Assembly: GCA_037176885.1 (NCBI GenBank)
Contig: JAWWNJ010000022.1
Location: 124,001 to 188,000 of the forward strand
Length of the DNA stretch: 64,000 nt
Origin: Favolaschia claudopus
Lineage: Eukaryota; Basidiomycota; Agaricomycetes; Agaricales; Mycenaceae
Reading direction: 5' to 3'
The translations under genes and the position numbers were made by a program. This document shows positions 33,109-44,597 of this stretch, piece by piece. The notes under the pieces were generated by a model. It worked only from the letters and a program-made list of their open reading frames with translations. It made no database searches and was not told the DNA's origin. Numbering within the stretch: position 1 is the first letter of the stretch; each line of letters starts with the position of its first letter.

Positions 33109-34203
33109 CTAACGGAGCAAGAGACTTGTGAGAATCAATCAGAATCTTAACCTGCCTGGGAGTCATGATCACGGACCTACAAACAACTTATATGACTGAA
33201 TTTTCAAAATTTGTAATCAGTACGCGATATTTCACTAACTGCCAGGAGGCGTACTGACGCATACCACTTACTCGTAGTCCACCTTCGCTCTCGAATGCCG
33301 ACCCACAAACTCCTCCAACATAGCGGCATCAACTCCAACCGAGTTCTTAACAGTGAGATGCCGCAACGTAGGAAGGTTAAGGTTGGGTAGCAGAGAGGAT
33401 AGATCTGCTACTCCGAGAGAGTTATTGCTACAATCGAGGGTGAGGGAATTCTTTGGGAAGACAATGAGAGTGAAGTCCTTCTGCTCGGTACAGGAAGTAT
33501 TGCGGACGGAGCAGATGGAGACAGCGGTAATATTGTCCACGTAGAAGCAAAGGTTTCCGAGGGCGATTGTGAAACACGGACTTCGACCGCCGCCGAGTTT
33601 CGCCGGCGCGAAACAGCGGGAGGGGAGGAAATCGTCCTCTCCGAGAGTGATTTTGATAATTCCGCCATCAACGACGACGAATACGACTCTTGCCGCGATT
33701 CTGCGAACTACTGTACGAAGAATATCGCACAAGAGCGACATGAGGGTTTCGGGTCGATGAAGTACACCTTTCCGCGACTTCGCTGCTAAGAAGTCACGGG
33801 CGAAGTCGAGAGAGAGGGAGGTGAGACTGGGTGATTTGGCCACGACTTCACGGACGGAGCGCATCCGGCGTAAGACGTCGTGTGCGGGGAAGGCACATCG
33901 CAGAGTATGAATATTAATCCGGGGAATGACGCAGGAAATGTGAATCGCCTGGATAGCGAAAGATGGGATGTCGAGTGAGTAGAACGGGGGGCTGGCACCG
34001 TGTCTTCGCAATACGATGGCAACTGAAAGGGTATTCCAGGCGCGGGACACGCAAGCCGCTTGCAAGAGGTCGTCGTCGGCCAGAAAGTCGAGAATGACGT
34101 CCCAGATTTCAGCTGGAAGTGGGACAGTAAAAGTGGGCTGGTTCTTGGGAGAAGTTTGGGGGAGGAAGGACCGAGTCCAGCTAACCAGCGCGGAGAAGGT
34201 CAT
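33109..34203 (-). CDS. F-box domain protein (332 aa spliced, or 311 aa unspliced)
   Basis: The ATG at 34203 follows an open but unconserved frame. An F-box lies at residues about 25-60 (PLPAEIWDVILDFLADDDLL, then ACVSRAWNTL), which would bind Skp1. The remainder has leucine-rich segments (SLTSLSLDFA, TLDCSNNSLGVADLSSLLPN, PTLRHLTVKN) typical of a substrate-binding repeat domain. Unspliced, the frame stops at 33268. A strong donor (GA/GTAAGT) sits just before that stop and joins in phase to an acceptor TTTGTAG, adding a 67-nt exon (33175-33109). Exon 1 would be 34203-33272. I prefer the spliced form, since this donor is close to consensus, but cannot prove it. Confidence 0.7.
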
Positions 34204-35022
34204 GGTAGAAAGCAAGAGGATCACAGTAATTGATGCAGAACAAAACAGAAAGTTTGCCGACGGCACGGGCCGCTCCCCTAAAACTACAAACTCAGTCGGT
34301 TGCTGGGACAGCTTGTCAAATAGTCCCATAGCGCTAGTCTGAACAACATGAAAGCTCAAGCTGAAGGCATGTGCGCCGCAATTAATGGTAGGCGACAATT
34401 CCTAAATATCCTGATTCAGGGTTGACGAATTCCGATCCCAACTTGATCCTAGCATCGGTTAAGCGGGGCTTTAGATCTTGAGGATGAAGCTGGATGCGTA
34501 CGAAACTACCCTTGGCGCTCATTATGATCTAACTGGCGAGGTAAGAATATATCAATTCAAAGGTTTTCGTGACGTCAATGGACACTCACTCTCCGAGTCG
34601 CGGAATTTCTCTATCTCAGCAAGGCTGCTGAAGACCACACGGTCGTATCGATTGAAGCGGTAAGCTCCGACGAGCATAGACCGATTGACCCATGAGAATC
34701 CCAAAAAAAAGATTGTCAGGAAAAATGAAAGCGTGAAATGAGATCCGGGAACCGACGTACAGTATCTGCTATATGACAAGAGGCACAAATTTACAAAAAG
34801 GCGTCCCGACGTTGTCCCGACGGTTGAGCAACCGATCAATTGAAAATGCTGTGCAGATGCCGCCGAGTTTGATCGGCTGAACTCCCGACTGCATGCAGAA
34901 GAGCTGAATGACCAAGCTATGTCAATAAGACAGCGTAAGGAGTTTTAGAGGGTTAAAAGGGAGGACACACCCGCACAAAATTAAGAGATCTTCTGCTTCG
35001 ACCACTCAAACCACACATCGAC
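34204..35022. other. divergent intergenic region
   Basis: Promoter region shared by the F-box gene (minus) and the glutathione transferase (plus). Nothing else recognised. Confidence 0.5.
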
Positions 35023-35878
35023 ATGGCGATTCTCAAGCTCTACAGCTCCAGTGTGACTGCATGCACGCGTCGAACCGCGACCGTTCTCCACGAGCTCAAG
35101 ATCCCATTTGAGCTCATCGAGGTCGACGTTCTGAGCGGAGCCCACAAAACACCAGAGTTCTTGAAGTTCCAACCCTTCGGCCAGGTCCCATATATCGTGA
35201 GTAATTGGGCACGAATCTGGGACCGTGAGTTGACTACTCCACAGGACGACGATGGCTTCATCCTCTATGAGTCGCGCGCCATCTGCCGCTACGTTGCTGC
35301 AAAGCACCCACGCTCCGGACTTATTCCGACCGATCCGAAGGCCAACGCGCTGTTCGAGCAGGCCACGTCCATTGAATTGACAAACTTCGAGCCTTCGGCA
35401 GGGAAGGCTGGCCTGCCGTTTTATCTCAAGTCAGTGGCTGCTTCGAGTCGAGCATTAGGGGAGCTAACTCATCTCATCGTTGCAGAAAGCTGGGGTGGAG
35501 GGATGATCTTACGGACGTTCCGGCCAATCTTGAGATCCTGGACAAGAAGCTCGACGCATACGAGGCGATTCTGTCCAAGCAACGGTACCTGGCTGGGGAC
35601 GTACGTCTTGAACTTCAATTCATTTTAGCCCGTGCTCATGAGAAATGTGGTTCGCAGACCTTGACGCTTGCAGACCTTTTCCACCTACCCTATGCCGGCT
35701 TTGTGAGCCTGGGTAGCGATATCATGACTCGTCCGAATCGTCCTAACGTCGCACGGTGAGAATCTCCAATCGCGCTTGACTCGAAAATCTGACAAGTGTT
35801 AGCTGGTACAATGAGCTTGTATCCCGCCCGGCGTGGCTTGCCTATCAAGACGGAGTGAAGACAACCACCGAGTATTGA
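35023..35878 (+). CDS. glutathione S-transferase, copy 1 (215 aa)
   Basis: Five exons: 35023-35196, 35245-35429, 35486-35600, 35658-35755 and 35803-35878. The N-terminal thioredoxin-like domain reads LKLYSSSVTACTRRTATVLHE, then TPEFLKFQPFGQVPYI and ILYESRAICRYVA. The Gln-Val-Pro and Glu-Ser-Arg motifs are the glutathione-binding signatures. The C-terminal helical domain has LTLADLFHLPY, the conserved Asp-containing N-cap motif. The enzyme conjugates glutathione to electrophiles in the cytosol, and the layout is that of phi-like (GTT/Ure2-related) fungal GSTs. A paralogue at 59063-59926 has introns at identical positions and phases. Confidence 0.93.
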
Positions 35879-36682
35879 ACGATATAAGTACATCCGTGTC
35901 ACGGCGATGAAATCTGAATAGAACAACTGTTCACCTGTAACATCTGAATTTTATTGAGTTTTTGCTGGCTGAACCACATAAGCCAAATGCTCACCTCACC
36001 GCCAACGTCAAGTTGCGAATCTGACAAAGTGAAAGAAAAGAATCCGGTGGCAAGAAATTGCTGACCATTAGATAGGTTAGATGTGCCGTGGAATGAGTTA
36101 GAGACTATGGTAGCAGAGTGACGCGAAAATTTGGACTAAAATCCTTGGCTTTCCAATGTGACCCAAATCCAAAGCGCATTGGTGGCAGGTGGTGGTTTGG
36201 GACAAGAGCAAATTGATTGATCATCAGCGTGACCGGCCCGTGAGCGTTTACCCCTATCATTGTTGGGGGTTCTTGAATCTTCACCTCTCAAAATATGGCG
36301 CAGATTAGCGGCAAAGAATTTTTGTCCATGCGAGGTCGGCTCCGAGTCAGGCGGAAGTAAGTTGATTATATACCGTACTTCATTTCGCTCGTTGCAATCT
36401 CAGGCTACTCGATCTACTCGTACTTGGATCTATCGGGATCATACACTTGTTATGATTAATAGTATACTTCCTATTCCGCACAACCGGAGCCAGAACGATC
36501 ATACCCTGGCTACATAGTCTACCGTTCGATCCGCACCACTGTCACGGAAGCCCTCTTCTAGCATTACTAACAGCTGCGCTTCCGGCACCGTCTCGGTATC
36601 ACAAACATTGCCCAACGCCCATGCGGGGACGAGCTGTACTGGAGGCGGCGGTGGTGGTGGTATAGGTACTTGAACCATAGCT
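35879..36682. other. intergenic region
   Basis: No gene recognised; includes a short (GGC/GGT) run near 36643-36660. Confidence 0.4.
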
Positions 36683-37560
36683 TCACCATGCTGTGTGCGT
36701 GCGCGGAGAGCTATTTGGGGGATAGCGCAGAATACTGGATGGAGCGGTCAATATAAAGGAGCCGGACGGATATTTGTCAATCGCAAGCAGACGTAAGTAA
36801 ATGGCGAATGAAAAATGGGGGAAGACGGAGAGGACGGGAATTCGAGAATTCGGGAGAGACTCACGAATGCCAACGATCAAGACGGGTAGCGTCAAGTCGA
36901 TGAGGAGGGGAGCACATTTACACTGCGTTCTGGCATGATATAACCGGGAAAGGTCGAAGCATGGAGTTATGACTTCGTGCCCGCGCGTAAACAGAAAGAT
37001 AATTGCAATGAAGACTGAGTTGCCGATGGGATCCTTCAGCGAATAGATGGCGTATCTAGGTGTATAACTCACGAATGAGAAATCCAGAAAGCGAGAGAAC
37101 ACTGAGCATGTGTATGTGTTTGTCCACGCGGGAGAGTTGGTGATCGGCTCTGCGGGTTGAGCGCGTACTAAAAGCGTCATTTCAAAGTCAGTGAGAAGAC
37201 GAGGGAGAACAGAGAAGGGCGTCGTACAGACGATGGAGCAAAATAATGTTGAAAAAAGCGTAAAATATTAACATGAGCTGTGATTCGCCTGTCGATCACA
37301 GAATTTGCTTAGATTCCAAGAGCATATGCATCATCTAGTTCACTCACCTGTCTCCTGGAATCCAAAACTCCGCATCGTCAATACACCGCAGACTATTTGT
37401 ACAGAGCATAGGATTGAAACAAAGTCTGTTCGAAACCGCAGACGGTCAGGATCGTTTCGAAAGCTCGCATTGAAGAGGATAAGAGCGTACGATAGCGACT
37501 TGAAAGTGAGCGGAAGACGGCCATGGATGTGGAAAACGACAAAGGAGGGCTGGGCAGATA
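36683..37560 (-). CDS. probable multi-pass membrane protein, incomplete model
   Basis: Phase-consistent exons can be joined on the minus strand. Exon A (ending at 37348) reads FVVFHIHGRLPLTFKSLSYA then LILFNASFRNDPDRLRFRTD and FVSILCSVQIVCGVLTMRSF. Exon B is 37288-37232 (QLMLIFYAFFNIILLH). Exon C starts at 37167 (LRAQPAEPITNSPAWTN). Downstream comes a further hydrophobic stretch (NSVFIAIIFLFTRGHEV), either continuous or after a short intron. The alternation of hydrophobic segments and charged loops suggests a polytopic, perhaps 7TM, protein. Neither the first exon nor the end is established; the 5' end may reach 37.9 kb. I cannot name the family. Confidence 0.4.
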
Positions 37561-38201
37561 CAGTATTCTGCTCGCCAAGTCATTCGCACGCGGTCAATGC
37601 TGGCCGTCGGGTCTGGCGGGCGGGCCCAAGTCGCCGCCCAAGCTGTGTGGGGGGGGGCGGTGGTAAGAGCCCAGAATAGATTGTATGACCTATGGGCATC
37701 GGCGAAGAAAAGAGCCCGATTAAAATACGCCCAGAAGCACAAAAATTCAACGAAAACCAAGACGAAAACAGCGAGATGGATGTTGGTTGCCAGACAAATC
37801 CCGAAGTTTGGCTGTGCTTGAGGAATTGGTTTCAATGCGGCATCCCGGCATCTCCCCTCCCGGTCTTCTCCGACAACCTTGCGTATTTATCGACACCAAA
37901 AGGTTGAAAAAGGTCGCAGCTCTCAGCCTTTAGGTCCCTTAAAAGGGTTGGCTCAGACGCAAAAGTGTTCCTTTACTGGACTAAGAAGGGGAAGTATATG
38001 TGTAGATTGAAAAAGGATGGCTGCTTAGTGCTTGCGTTATAGATTAGTGCAATTTGGTGTCTAAGCGGCGTTAATATTGAACCAACTCGGAGGGCCCGGT
38101 GTGACTTACAGAAAAAACAACTCCGCGATAGATTCAGTCTTCATCTGCACACAAAGAATCAACGAGCGCACTATAGTGAAAAAAAAAACGGACCGAAACG
38201 C
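37561..38201. other. intergenic region, may hold a 5' exon
   Basis: No clear coding exon. The start of the membrane-protein gene on its left may lie here. Confidence 0.4.
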
Positions 38202-39795
38202 TCACCATTGCTGCTGCTGCAAGGCGGTCCTCCGCACCTGCTGGCACATAAAAACAAGCTTCTCGATCTGCGACCACGAATTATGATACCCCTCCCCATG
38301 AATATTCGTCAAATTCGGAAACAAGCGATCCAAATGCATCGCAACCGCATGCAAATCCGGCATGCTATGATACCGATTCAGATTCTCCCATCCAGTATCC
38401 CTGCTCGTCTCACACATCCGCAGCTCGGTGTGCACCTCGGGGAGGGGATGCGGGAAGAACGCGAGGCGGAGATAGTGCAGGGAGGGACAGTGCTGCGCGA
38501 GGCATTTGATGACGTCCAGGTGCCGGTGATGGTGAGGGATTCGAGGCGCGTCCAGGTGCGGAGGGCGGAGAGGAAGCGCGGGTCGTTAAGCGACCCCTTG
38601 AGGGTGTCGGTGAGCTCGATGGTGCGGATGCCCGTGGCGCCTTCAATGTGGCGAAAGTCCTCGACGGTGGATTTGAGTCCGCGGATCTCGAGTGTTTCGA
38701 GGCTGGTGGGCCATTGGGAGGCGATGGTTTGGGAGAGGGAGAGCATGGCTTCGTTGGTGTATCTGGCGACGCCGTAGGAGTGCAATCTGACAGAAATGGA
38801 TGTCATGGAAGGTGAGCCGATTAAGGGGAGGAGGAGTTTAATTGTTTGGGCGATGTCTGCCCCGATGCAGTCGAATTTCATACGCGTGAGGGCGCAGAAT
38901 ACACTCTTAGGTGCGACGGCCTCGAGAGCCTTCGGATCCCATGAGCTCAGGTCGGTAGTCAAGAACCGAAGGCGAGGGAGGGACCCGAGAGCCTCGAATG
39001 CGTTGGTCGTGAAGGGTTGGCGAAGCTGCTTGAATTCGATTGTTTCAAGATTGAGAAATCGAGCGCAGGTAGAGAGAATGGAATTGGGGAGCCCAGCGAT
39101 CGTAAGTTTGCTGATGGGAGAAGGCATAGCCAGCGCCAGGTTCAAAAATGTCTCGGCGTCGGCGGCGTGGCTCGTCTCTAACCGCACCGAAGCGAGTGCG
39201 GGAGAGACGAACAGAATCAGATCCAAGTTGCATGAATCGTCGCTGCATTCGAATAGTGTTAGGTTTGGAAGAAGGCAGGCTTTGTGCTGCGCCAGCCGGA
39301 TGAAGGTTGTAGGATTGATTTTAGCGTTTTTGGGCGGGGAAGTGTAGATGACTTCTCTGACATACGCCGCATGTCGATCGAAGCGCTCCCAATCCGCGTC
39401 TTCTATAAATCCTGTCATATGCTACGGAAATGCGAAATAAATTCCTTGAGAATAAATGAGGAGACGATACACACATAGGTTTGCCGGTCATCGGGCCTGA
39501 ATTCGGGGAGCAGACATAACAATGGGAAGAAATTGTCTAATCTGCGCCATAGAATCTTGACAGCCGAATAGGAAAAGGTTCTCGACGTCAAAGCGACGGC
39601 GCGCAAGGCTTTCCTGGCCACGCCCAATTCTGCTTTGCTCAGATTTTCTGAATCGCCTACATTCGAGCACAGAAACCGGAAAATTTGGTCAACTAGGTCG
39701 GAGTTGCTGAGACATTGGTCCTGCAGGGGAGTCGGCGCGGCGGTTACGCGTCCAGCTTTGCGGGCTCGCCCAGGCTTGCTTCGTGATGGTGGCAT
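38202..39795 (-). CDS. F-box/leucine-rich protein with one frame break
   Basis: Exon 1 is 39795-39475; a 53-nt intron (GTGTGT...CCGTAG) leads to exon 2 starting at 39421, giving DRQTYHMTGFIEDADWERFD. The pattern W-x-RFD-x-x-A-x-x-VR is common in Agaricomycete F-box proteins. The N-terminal region (LVDQIFRFLC...ALTSRTFSYSA...LWRRL) is F-box-like. The middle has leucine-rich repeats (LPNLTLFEC, LPRLRFLTTDL, LETLEIRGL). After LESLTITG the frame changes near 38523: the continuing homology (HLDVIKCLAQHCPSLHYLRL, then LHAVAMHLDRLFPNLTNIHG) is one frame over and runs to a stop at 38202. No GT...AG intron fits there, so one base seems missing. The substrate is unknown. Confidence 0.65.
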
Positions 39796-41262
39796 GCTGA
39801 GGGAATTTGTCTGTTCTTGTTTGAATTCAAAGTGTTGGTGATTGCCGTTGCTGTTGATCCGTCCCGATCCGCTTGTGTCTCGCCACGACAGTGGTGCAAA
39901 CGCTCAGCGCTCAGGAAGCACTCATACTTAATCTCCAAGACATGTCGTGGGTCCAGCAATGGGTTCTCTTCAACTCGGAGGCATCTACAAATCTCACGCT
40001 TCTGCGTCCTACCGCGACCCTTCAAGCAATCACAAGGCATTTCTGGGCATTTTCCTCCTGGTTTTAAGCCAACGGTTTCCGCAGCAAATGATCATCCGCC
40101 CACACGGAGATTCACTCAAGCTTTCTCGGGCTGAATCTGGTACTGTAGCGCAAAGCTTTCTAAAGGGGTCGTGAGGAGCTTTTTGCCTCGATAAGATCGC
40201 TCGCAGCCCTGCCGCCCCGGCCTAGGACGAAGAAAGGCGAATGAACTGCCATTGTTTCGGGTTCAGACTGAGCTGATCGATATCGCAGACCATCTCATCG
40301 TTTTCTCTGACTCTGCCGTATCATGATTCTCGAATTCCAACAGGCATTTCATGAATTCATCAAGATAAACTCTATGGAAAGACTGGCTCACGTCGCGTCG
40401 TTCCCCTGAGTTTTGGCCCATCACGATCTCTGCGGTGGATACTATGAGCCACGATCGCATCCCGAATCTGCCGACTCATCGCCCCCCAAGGTTCATCGAC
40501 CCGGATATTTGACGCACCGTATAGTCGAGTTGTTGATTGTCCCGTCTTTGCGGCGCCTGAAGTGAATCGATTGACCGAATGACCAACCCTCGGCTCACGG
40601 CTCAGCGGGAAAAGCGCAGAAGGTTAGTTCTTCTTCGGAACTTCCGAGGCAGCGAGTTCCAGAGCTAATTTAGTTTCCTGAGGTTCCTCGTGTCGGACTC
40701 GGAAGATTTCAACCTACTACGAGCTTGATCCCGGTTGATTCACATTGTGCGAACGTGGATTGTGAGTACCGACTCCCGAGCCCATCTGCTCGTTCAACTT
40801 GCAGGAAGATTGTCAAATGCTCGGCATGCCTTCGGCCGGCACTTTCCAGATCGCCGCTGATTGCCACTCGTGGCAACAAGAACTTGACGACTCTCCTTCT
40901 TCTGTGTCTTCTCACAGCTCTCTAACCGGCGGAGACAGCTATCCGAGCTGCTCCCAGGCTCTGTCTTCCAACGACTCGCTTATAGAACCGCGAGCTGCGA
41001 ACATGGAGTCGTAAAAACGGGGTCACCGAGAGGCAACTCACAATGTAAATACGAAAACTGACCACTGGGCGTTGGGCGGTTTCTCAAATTTCCTCTTCTC
41101 TCCAGGCGTTCTTTCTACTCTGCATTTACGTATCTTCTCAACCCCGAGGAACGTCGGAGCTGCACGCGTGCACGGAACTTCTATATACATCGACATCATC
41201 TGTGCTGACTCGGCGGATCCCACTTGGCCCTCTTTCCGCCCACCAAGGCTTATACGCTCACT
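39796..41262. other. divergent intergenic region
   Basis: Holds the promoters of the F-box/leucine-rich gene and of the MFS gene. No coding feature recognised. Confidence 0.45.
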
Positions 41263-43238
41263 ATGGACACAGAGGGCGTTGCAAGTCTCAAGACAGAGTC
41301 TGATGGCTCCAATATAGAACCAACGCTGGCTGAACAGGACTCGCAGTCGAGTGACTTTCCAGAAGGAGGATTGCAAGCTTGGTCTACGGTAGCTGGGGCG
41401 TATGTGCCACGTCGGCGAAAATGATTGATTTTTCCGGAGCTCACGTTTCTTCGTCTGCATAGATTTCTGGTCCAATTGTGTGGTTTCGGGTAAGCGACAT
41501 CAGAAACCTCGCGTTTTGGGGCTTGATTTGACGAGCGGAGAGATACACGACCTCTTTTGGGGTGTACCAGGACTTTTACACCCGCGAATATCTTACGGAT
41601 TCTTCAGCGTCCGCAATTTCGTCAGTCACAATGCAGCATATTCACGAAATACTCTCGATCTGAGAGCTATGATACAGTTGGATAGGCAGTGTCAATGCCT
41701 TCATTATAATATCCGGAGGCATTGTTGCAGGACGGTTCTACGATCGAGGGCACTTGTACGGTTCACTTTCTTGTTGCTTCATCGTCAGTTTTCAAACCTT
41801 GGGCAGTTTCCTCCTTGTTTGCGGCGGAGCACTGTTACAATCCTTCAGCTTATTCATGCTCTCATTGTGTAAACCGCAGCAGCTGTATCAGGTTCGCGCT
41901 CTTCTCTATCATTAATTTCTTCTCGCTCACTCCGCTCTTCGTAGATTTTTCTAGCACAGGGACTCGGTGTGGGAATCGGATCCGGTGCGATGTACGTCCC
42001 AAGTATCGCTGTGGTCTCGCATTATTTCCAAAAACGGCGCGCACTGGCAATGGCGATCGTAGCCACCGGTTCTTCTCTTGGAGCCGTCATCCACCCCGTG
42101 ATGCTGAATAACACACTGCCATCTCTTGGTTTTGCGAACGCTACCCGGGCCAGCGCTGGTCTGGTTACCGGTCTCCTTACGATTGCATGCTTCCTGATGC
42201 GCCCTCGACTTCCACCCTCGTCGACCAGCCATCTACCGTTTTGGAAATCTCTCTGGCGGTTTGCCCACGATAAAGCCTACGTGTTCACCACTATTGGGTA
42301 TGTTTTTGGTTGTTGTTGTTGTACGTCAATCCCATTGAAATGGTGATTCCCGGCAGAATAGCCACATACGCAATTGGCGTATATTTTCCGTTGTTCTACC
42401 TGCAGCTCGATGCCGTTACGCATGGTATCAACAAGACGCTTTCATTTTATTCGGTACGTAGGTCCTCATCTAAGTCTGACCTCTTTCTTATTAACGGTTA
42501 ACTCAGTTGGTGATCACCAACAGCGGAAGCGTCGTGGGTCGACTTGCCCCCGCATTTTTCGCTCAACGCGTTGGTATTCTGAATGTGCTTATCGTTGCCT
42601 CGGGCTGTGGAGCCGTTTTCATCCTATGCATGATTGCAATCAAGACTATCGCGAGCGTGGTTGTAATTGGGGTGCTGTATGGTCTCTGCGTCGGAGTCTG
42701 TGCGGGTACTATACTTCCTTGGCCGTATATGCACTGATTTTGTCGAGGTAGACATCACATTGATTCCTCCCCTTCTTTCCGTTCTTACGGAGGATATGGG
42801 AGAATTGGGGTGAGTCGTCGACGAATACTGATATTATATTATCTTTAGATGCTGTGCTCAGTTCTTTTCTTGCAGACTGCGCATGGGCGTAGCTTTCATG
42901 ATTATGGGAATTGGTGGTCTCATCGGTGCGTTGTTGTATCCGAGTCATATTGCTTTTCGTATTTCTTTACCATATATGCACCTCAGGTCCGCCTATCAAC
43001 GGAGCGCTCTTAACGAGTCACTATGTGTGGTGGCGTCCCGCACTTTTCAGTGGGGTGCGTCTTTCCTCGTTGTTGTTTGTAAGAACATTGACGATTCATC
43101 CGCCTTCCGGTTGCGGTTTAGCTGATGGCGTGTCTGGGATTTGTATGTTTCCTGATCACCGCCATGGACCTACGGAGGCGAAAGACAGCCAAATTCAAGA
43201 ATTCGGGAGATGTAGAAGAAAAAGTTCTTGCACAGTAG
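41263..43238 (+). CDS. MFS transporter, monocarboxylate-permease type (465 aa)
   Basis: Eleven exons join in phase: 41263-41399, 41463-41489, 41543-41620, 41678-41891, 41945-42297, 42357-42453, 42507-42705, 42752-42809, 42876-42925, 42987-43054 and 43122-43238. The protein has an acidic N-terminal tail followed by EGGLQAWSTVAGAF, the usual entry into helix 1 in fungal MCT-like transporters. Further signatures are GYTTSFGVYQDFYTREYL, GLGVGIGSGAMYVPS and SHYFQKRRALAMAI (the loop motif after helix 4). LVITNSGSVVGRLAPAF and the C-terminal GPPINGALL follow. About 12 membrane helices are expected. Such proteins are proton-coupled carriers of small carboxylates, but the substrate cannot be read here. 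It is convergent with the Zn2Cys6 gene at 43820. Confidence 0.9.
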
Positions 43239-43819
43239 AATAGCACTCGAGTCTTGGCCAATTTTATTCCTTGCTTCAAGTTGCACGCAGGTAACTACTC
43301 TGTTATCAATTCGTTTGAACTCATGTGTATTGGACCGAGCCACGTCAGCAAAGCGATAATATTGTTTTGCTCGCTCCGTCCCACAAGAAGCGACATCACT
43401 AGGTCTGACCGGCATGGCGGGATATTTTGCCGTGCGGGTCGTAACCGAGAAAAACGTGACTGAAAATGAGTTGAATGAACTGCTGTTGATTAAACGCGTG
43501 AAGTTGGATGCGGACAGCATTTCATGCCTTCATCCGCCGCAAAAAATATATGACCTGCTTTTCGAGCGCTTCGAGTCAGTCCACTTCTGGGAGGTTGACA
43601 ACCAACCGAATTGAGAGTTAGATCGAAATCAAATCAATTGTTGCTTGCAGTGAGGTACGCACTACTACAGACAAACAGGGTCGAAATTGCGACCAAACGG
43701 TCCTTCCTTATTATCACAAAATCTATGATACAATTCCACAAGTCCACGCGAAAGCACAAAGAAAGCAAAGGCAAAACACAAAAGCCACCATTCAGCGGGC
43801 AGAAAATCGGAACGGAAAG
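43239..43819. other. convergent intergenic spacer
   Basis: 3' ends of two convergent genes; nothing else recognised. Confidence 0.5.
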
Positions 43820-44597
43820 CTATCTTGCGGGACCCGCACCGCAGTAGCAAGGCTGCCCAGGCGGGCAAACACACTGACTAAAACATAAATTAGCATGGAC
43901 CATAAATCAGGACAGTCGAAACTCACGTTCCGTGGGACCAAGGGGCAACCAGTCCTGAAGCTTGCGGTTGTGGCATGTATTGCTGAGGATAATTGCCCGC
44001 GTAATATGGGTTGTTGCTGTGGCCAGCATTGGGATCCAGAGGATACTGTCCGCCGGAATAATACTGAGAAGAATACGGCTGCATTGACGAGCCATCGTAG
44101 AAAGGCTGCGCGTGGGACGACTGCTGGCTGAATTGACCAGCGGGATAAGTGGATGCTGCCACCGAGGTAGCAGGTCGGTAACGTCCGCTGCTGCCTGTCG
44201 GAGGTACGGTCCCCCGTCGTGCGCTCCGAGAGGAGGAATGGGCGGGCAGGAATTCATTTATTCCCGCCGACGGCGGCGTAATAGGTTGTGGTGTCCATTG
44301 TCCTGGGGGAGCTTGGAATTCGGGTGAAGGGGTCTCATTTGGCCATGCTTGTCCGTCGTCTCCAGGCATGGTGAAGTATTCGCATTTGAGTCCTTTCTGC
44401 GAGCATCGTGCGCAAGGTCTGTAGTCAACTTCAGACAACGTCACACACTGAGGGGGCGAGTCAGCTGAGAACGTGCAGTGGAACGCAGAGCCACTGACCT
44501 TAACCTTACGCTGCCTGCACGCACCACATGCGACATACGCTCGCCTACGCTTCATGAAAGGGTTTGACCCTTGGGTTGGGGTAGACGAACTGGACAT
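43820..44597 (-). CDS. Zn2Cys6 DNA-binding protein with a tiny Cys-rich last exon (225 aa)
   Basis: Exons are 44597-44499, 44447-43927 and 43877-43820. The first intron splits the zinc cluster; spliced, it reads CGACRQRKVKC then RPCARCSQKGLKC (C24, C27, C34, C45, C48, C55), the full Zn(II)2Cys6 binuclear cluster of fungal transcription factors. The rest is Pro/Ser/Gln/Tyr-rich without a fungal regulatory middle domain, so it is much shorter than the typical 600-900 residues. Without splicing the frame ends at WSHGT (43923). A near-consensus GTGAGT donor, CTAAT branch and TTTTAG acceptor add a 58-nt exon encoding QCVCPPGQPCYCGAGPAR, a dense Cys tail. I favour the spliced form. The target genes are unknown. 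Confidence 0.85.
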
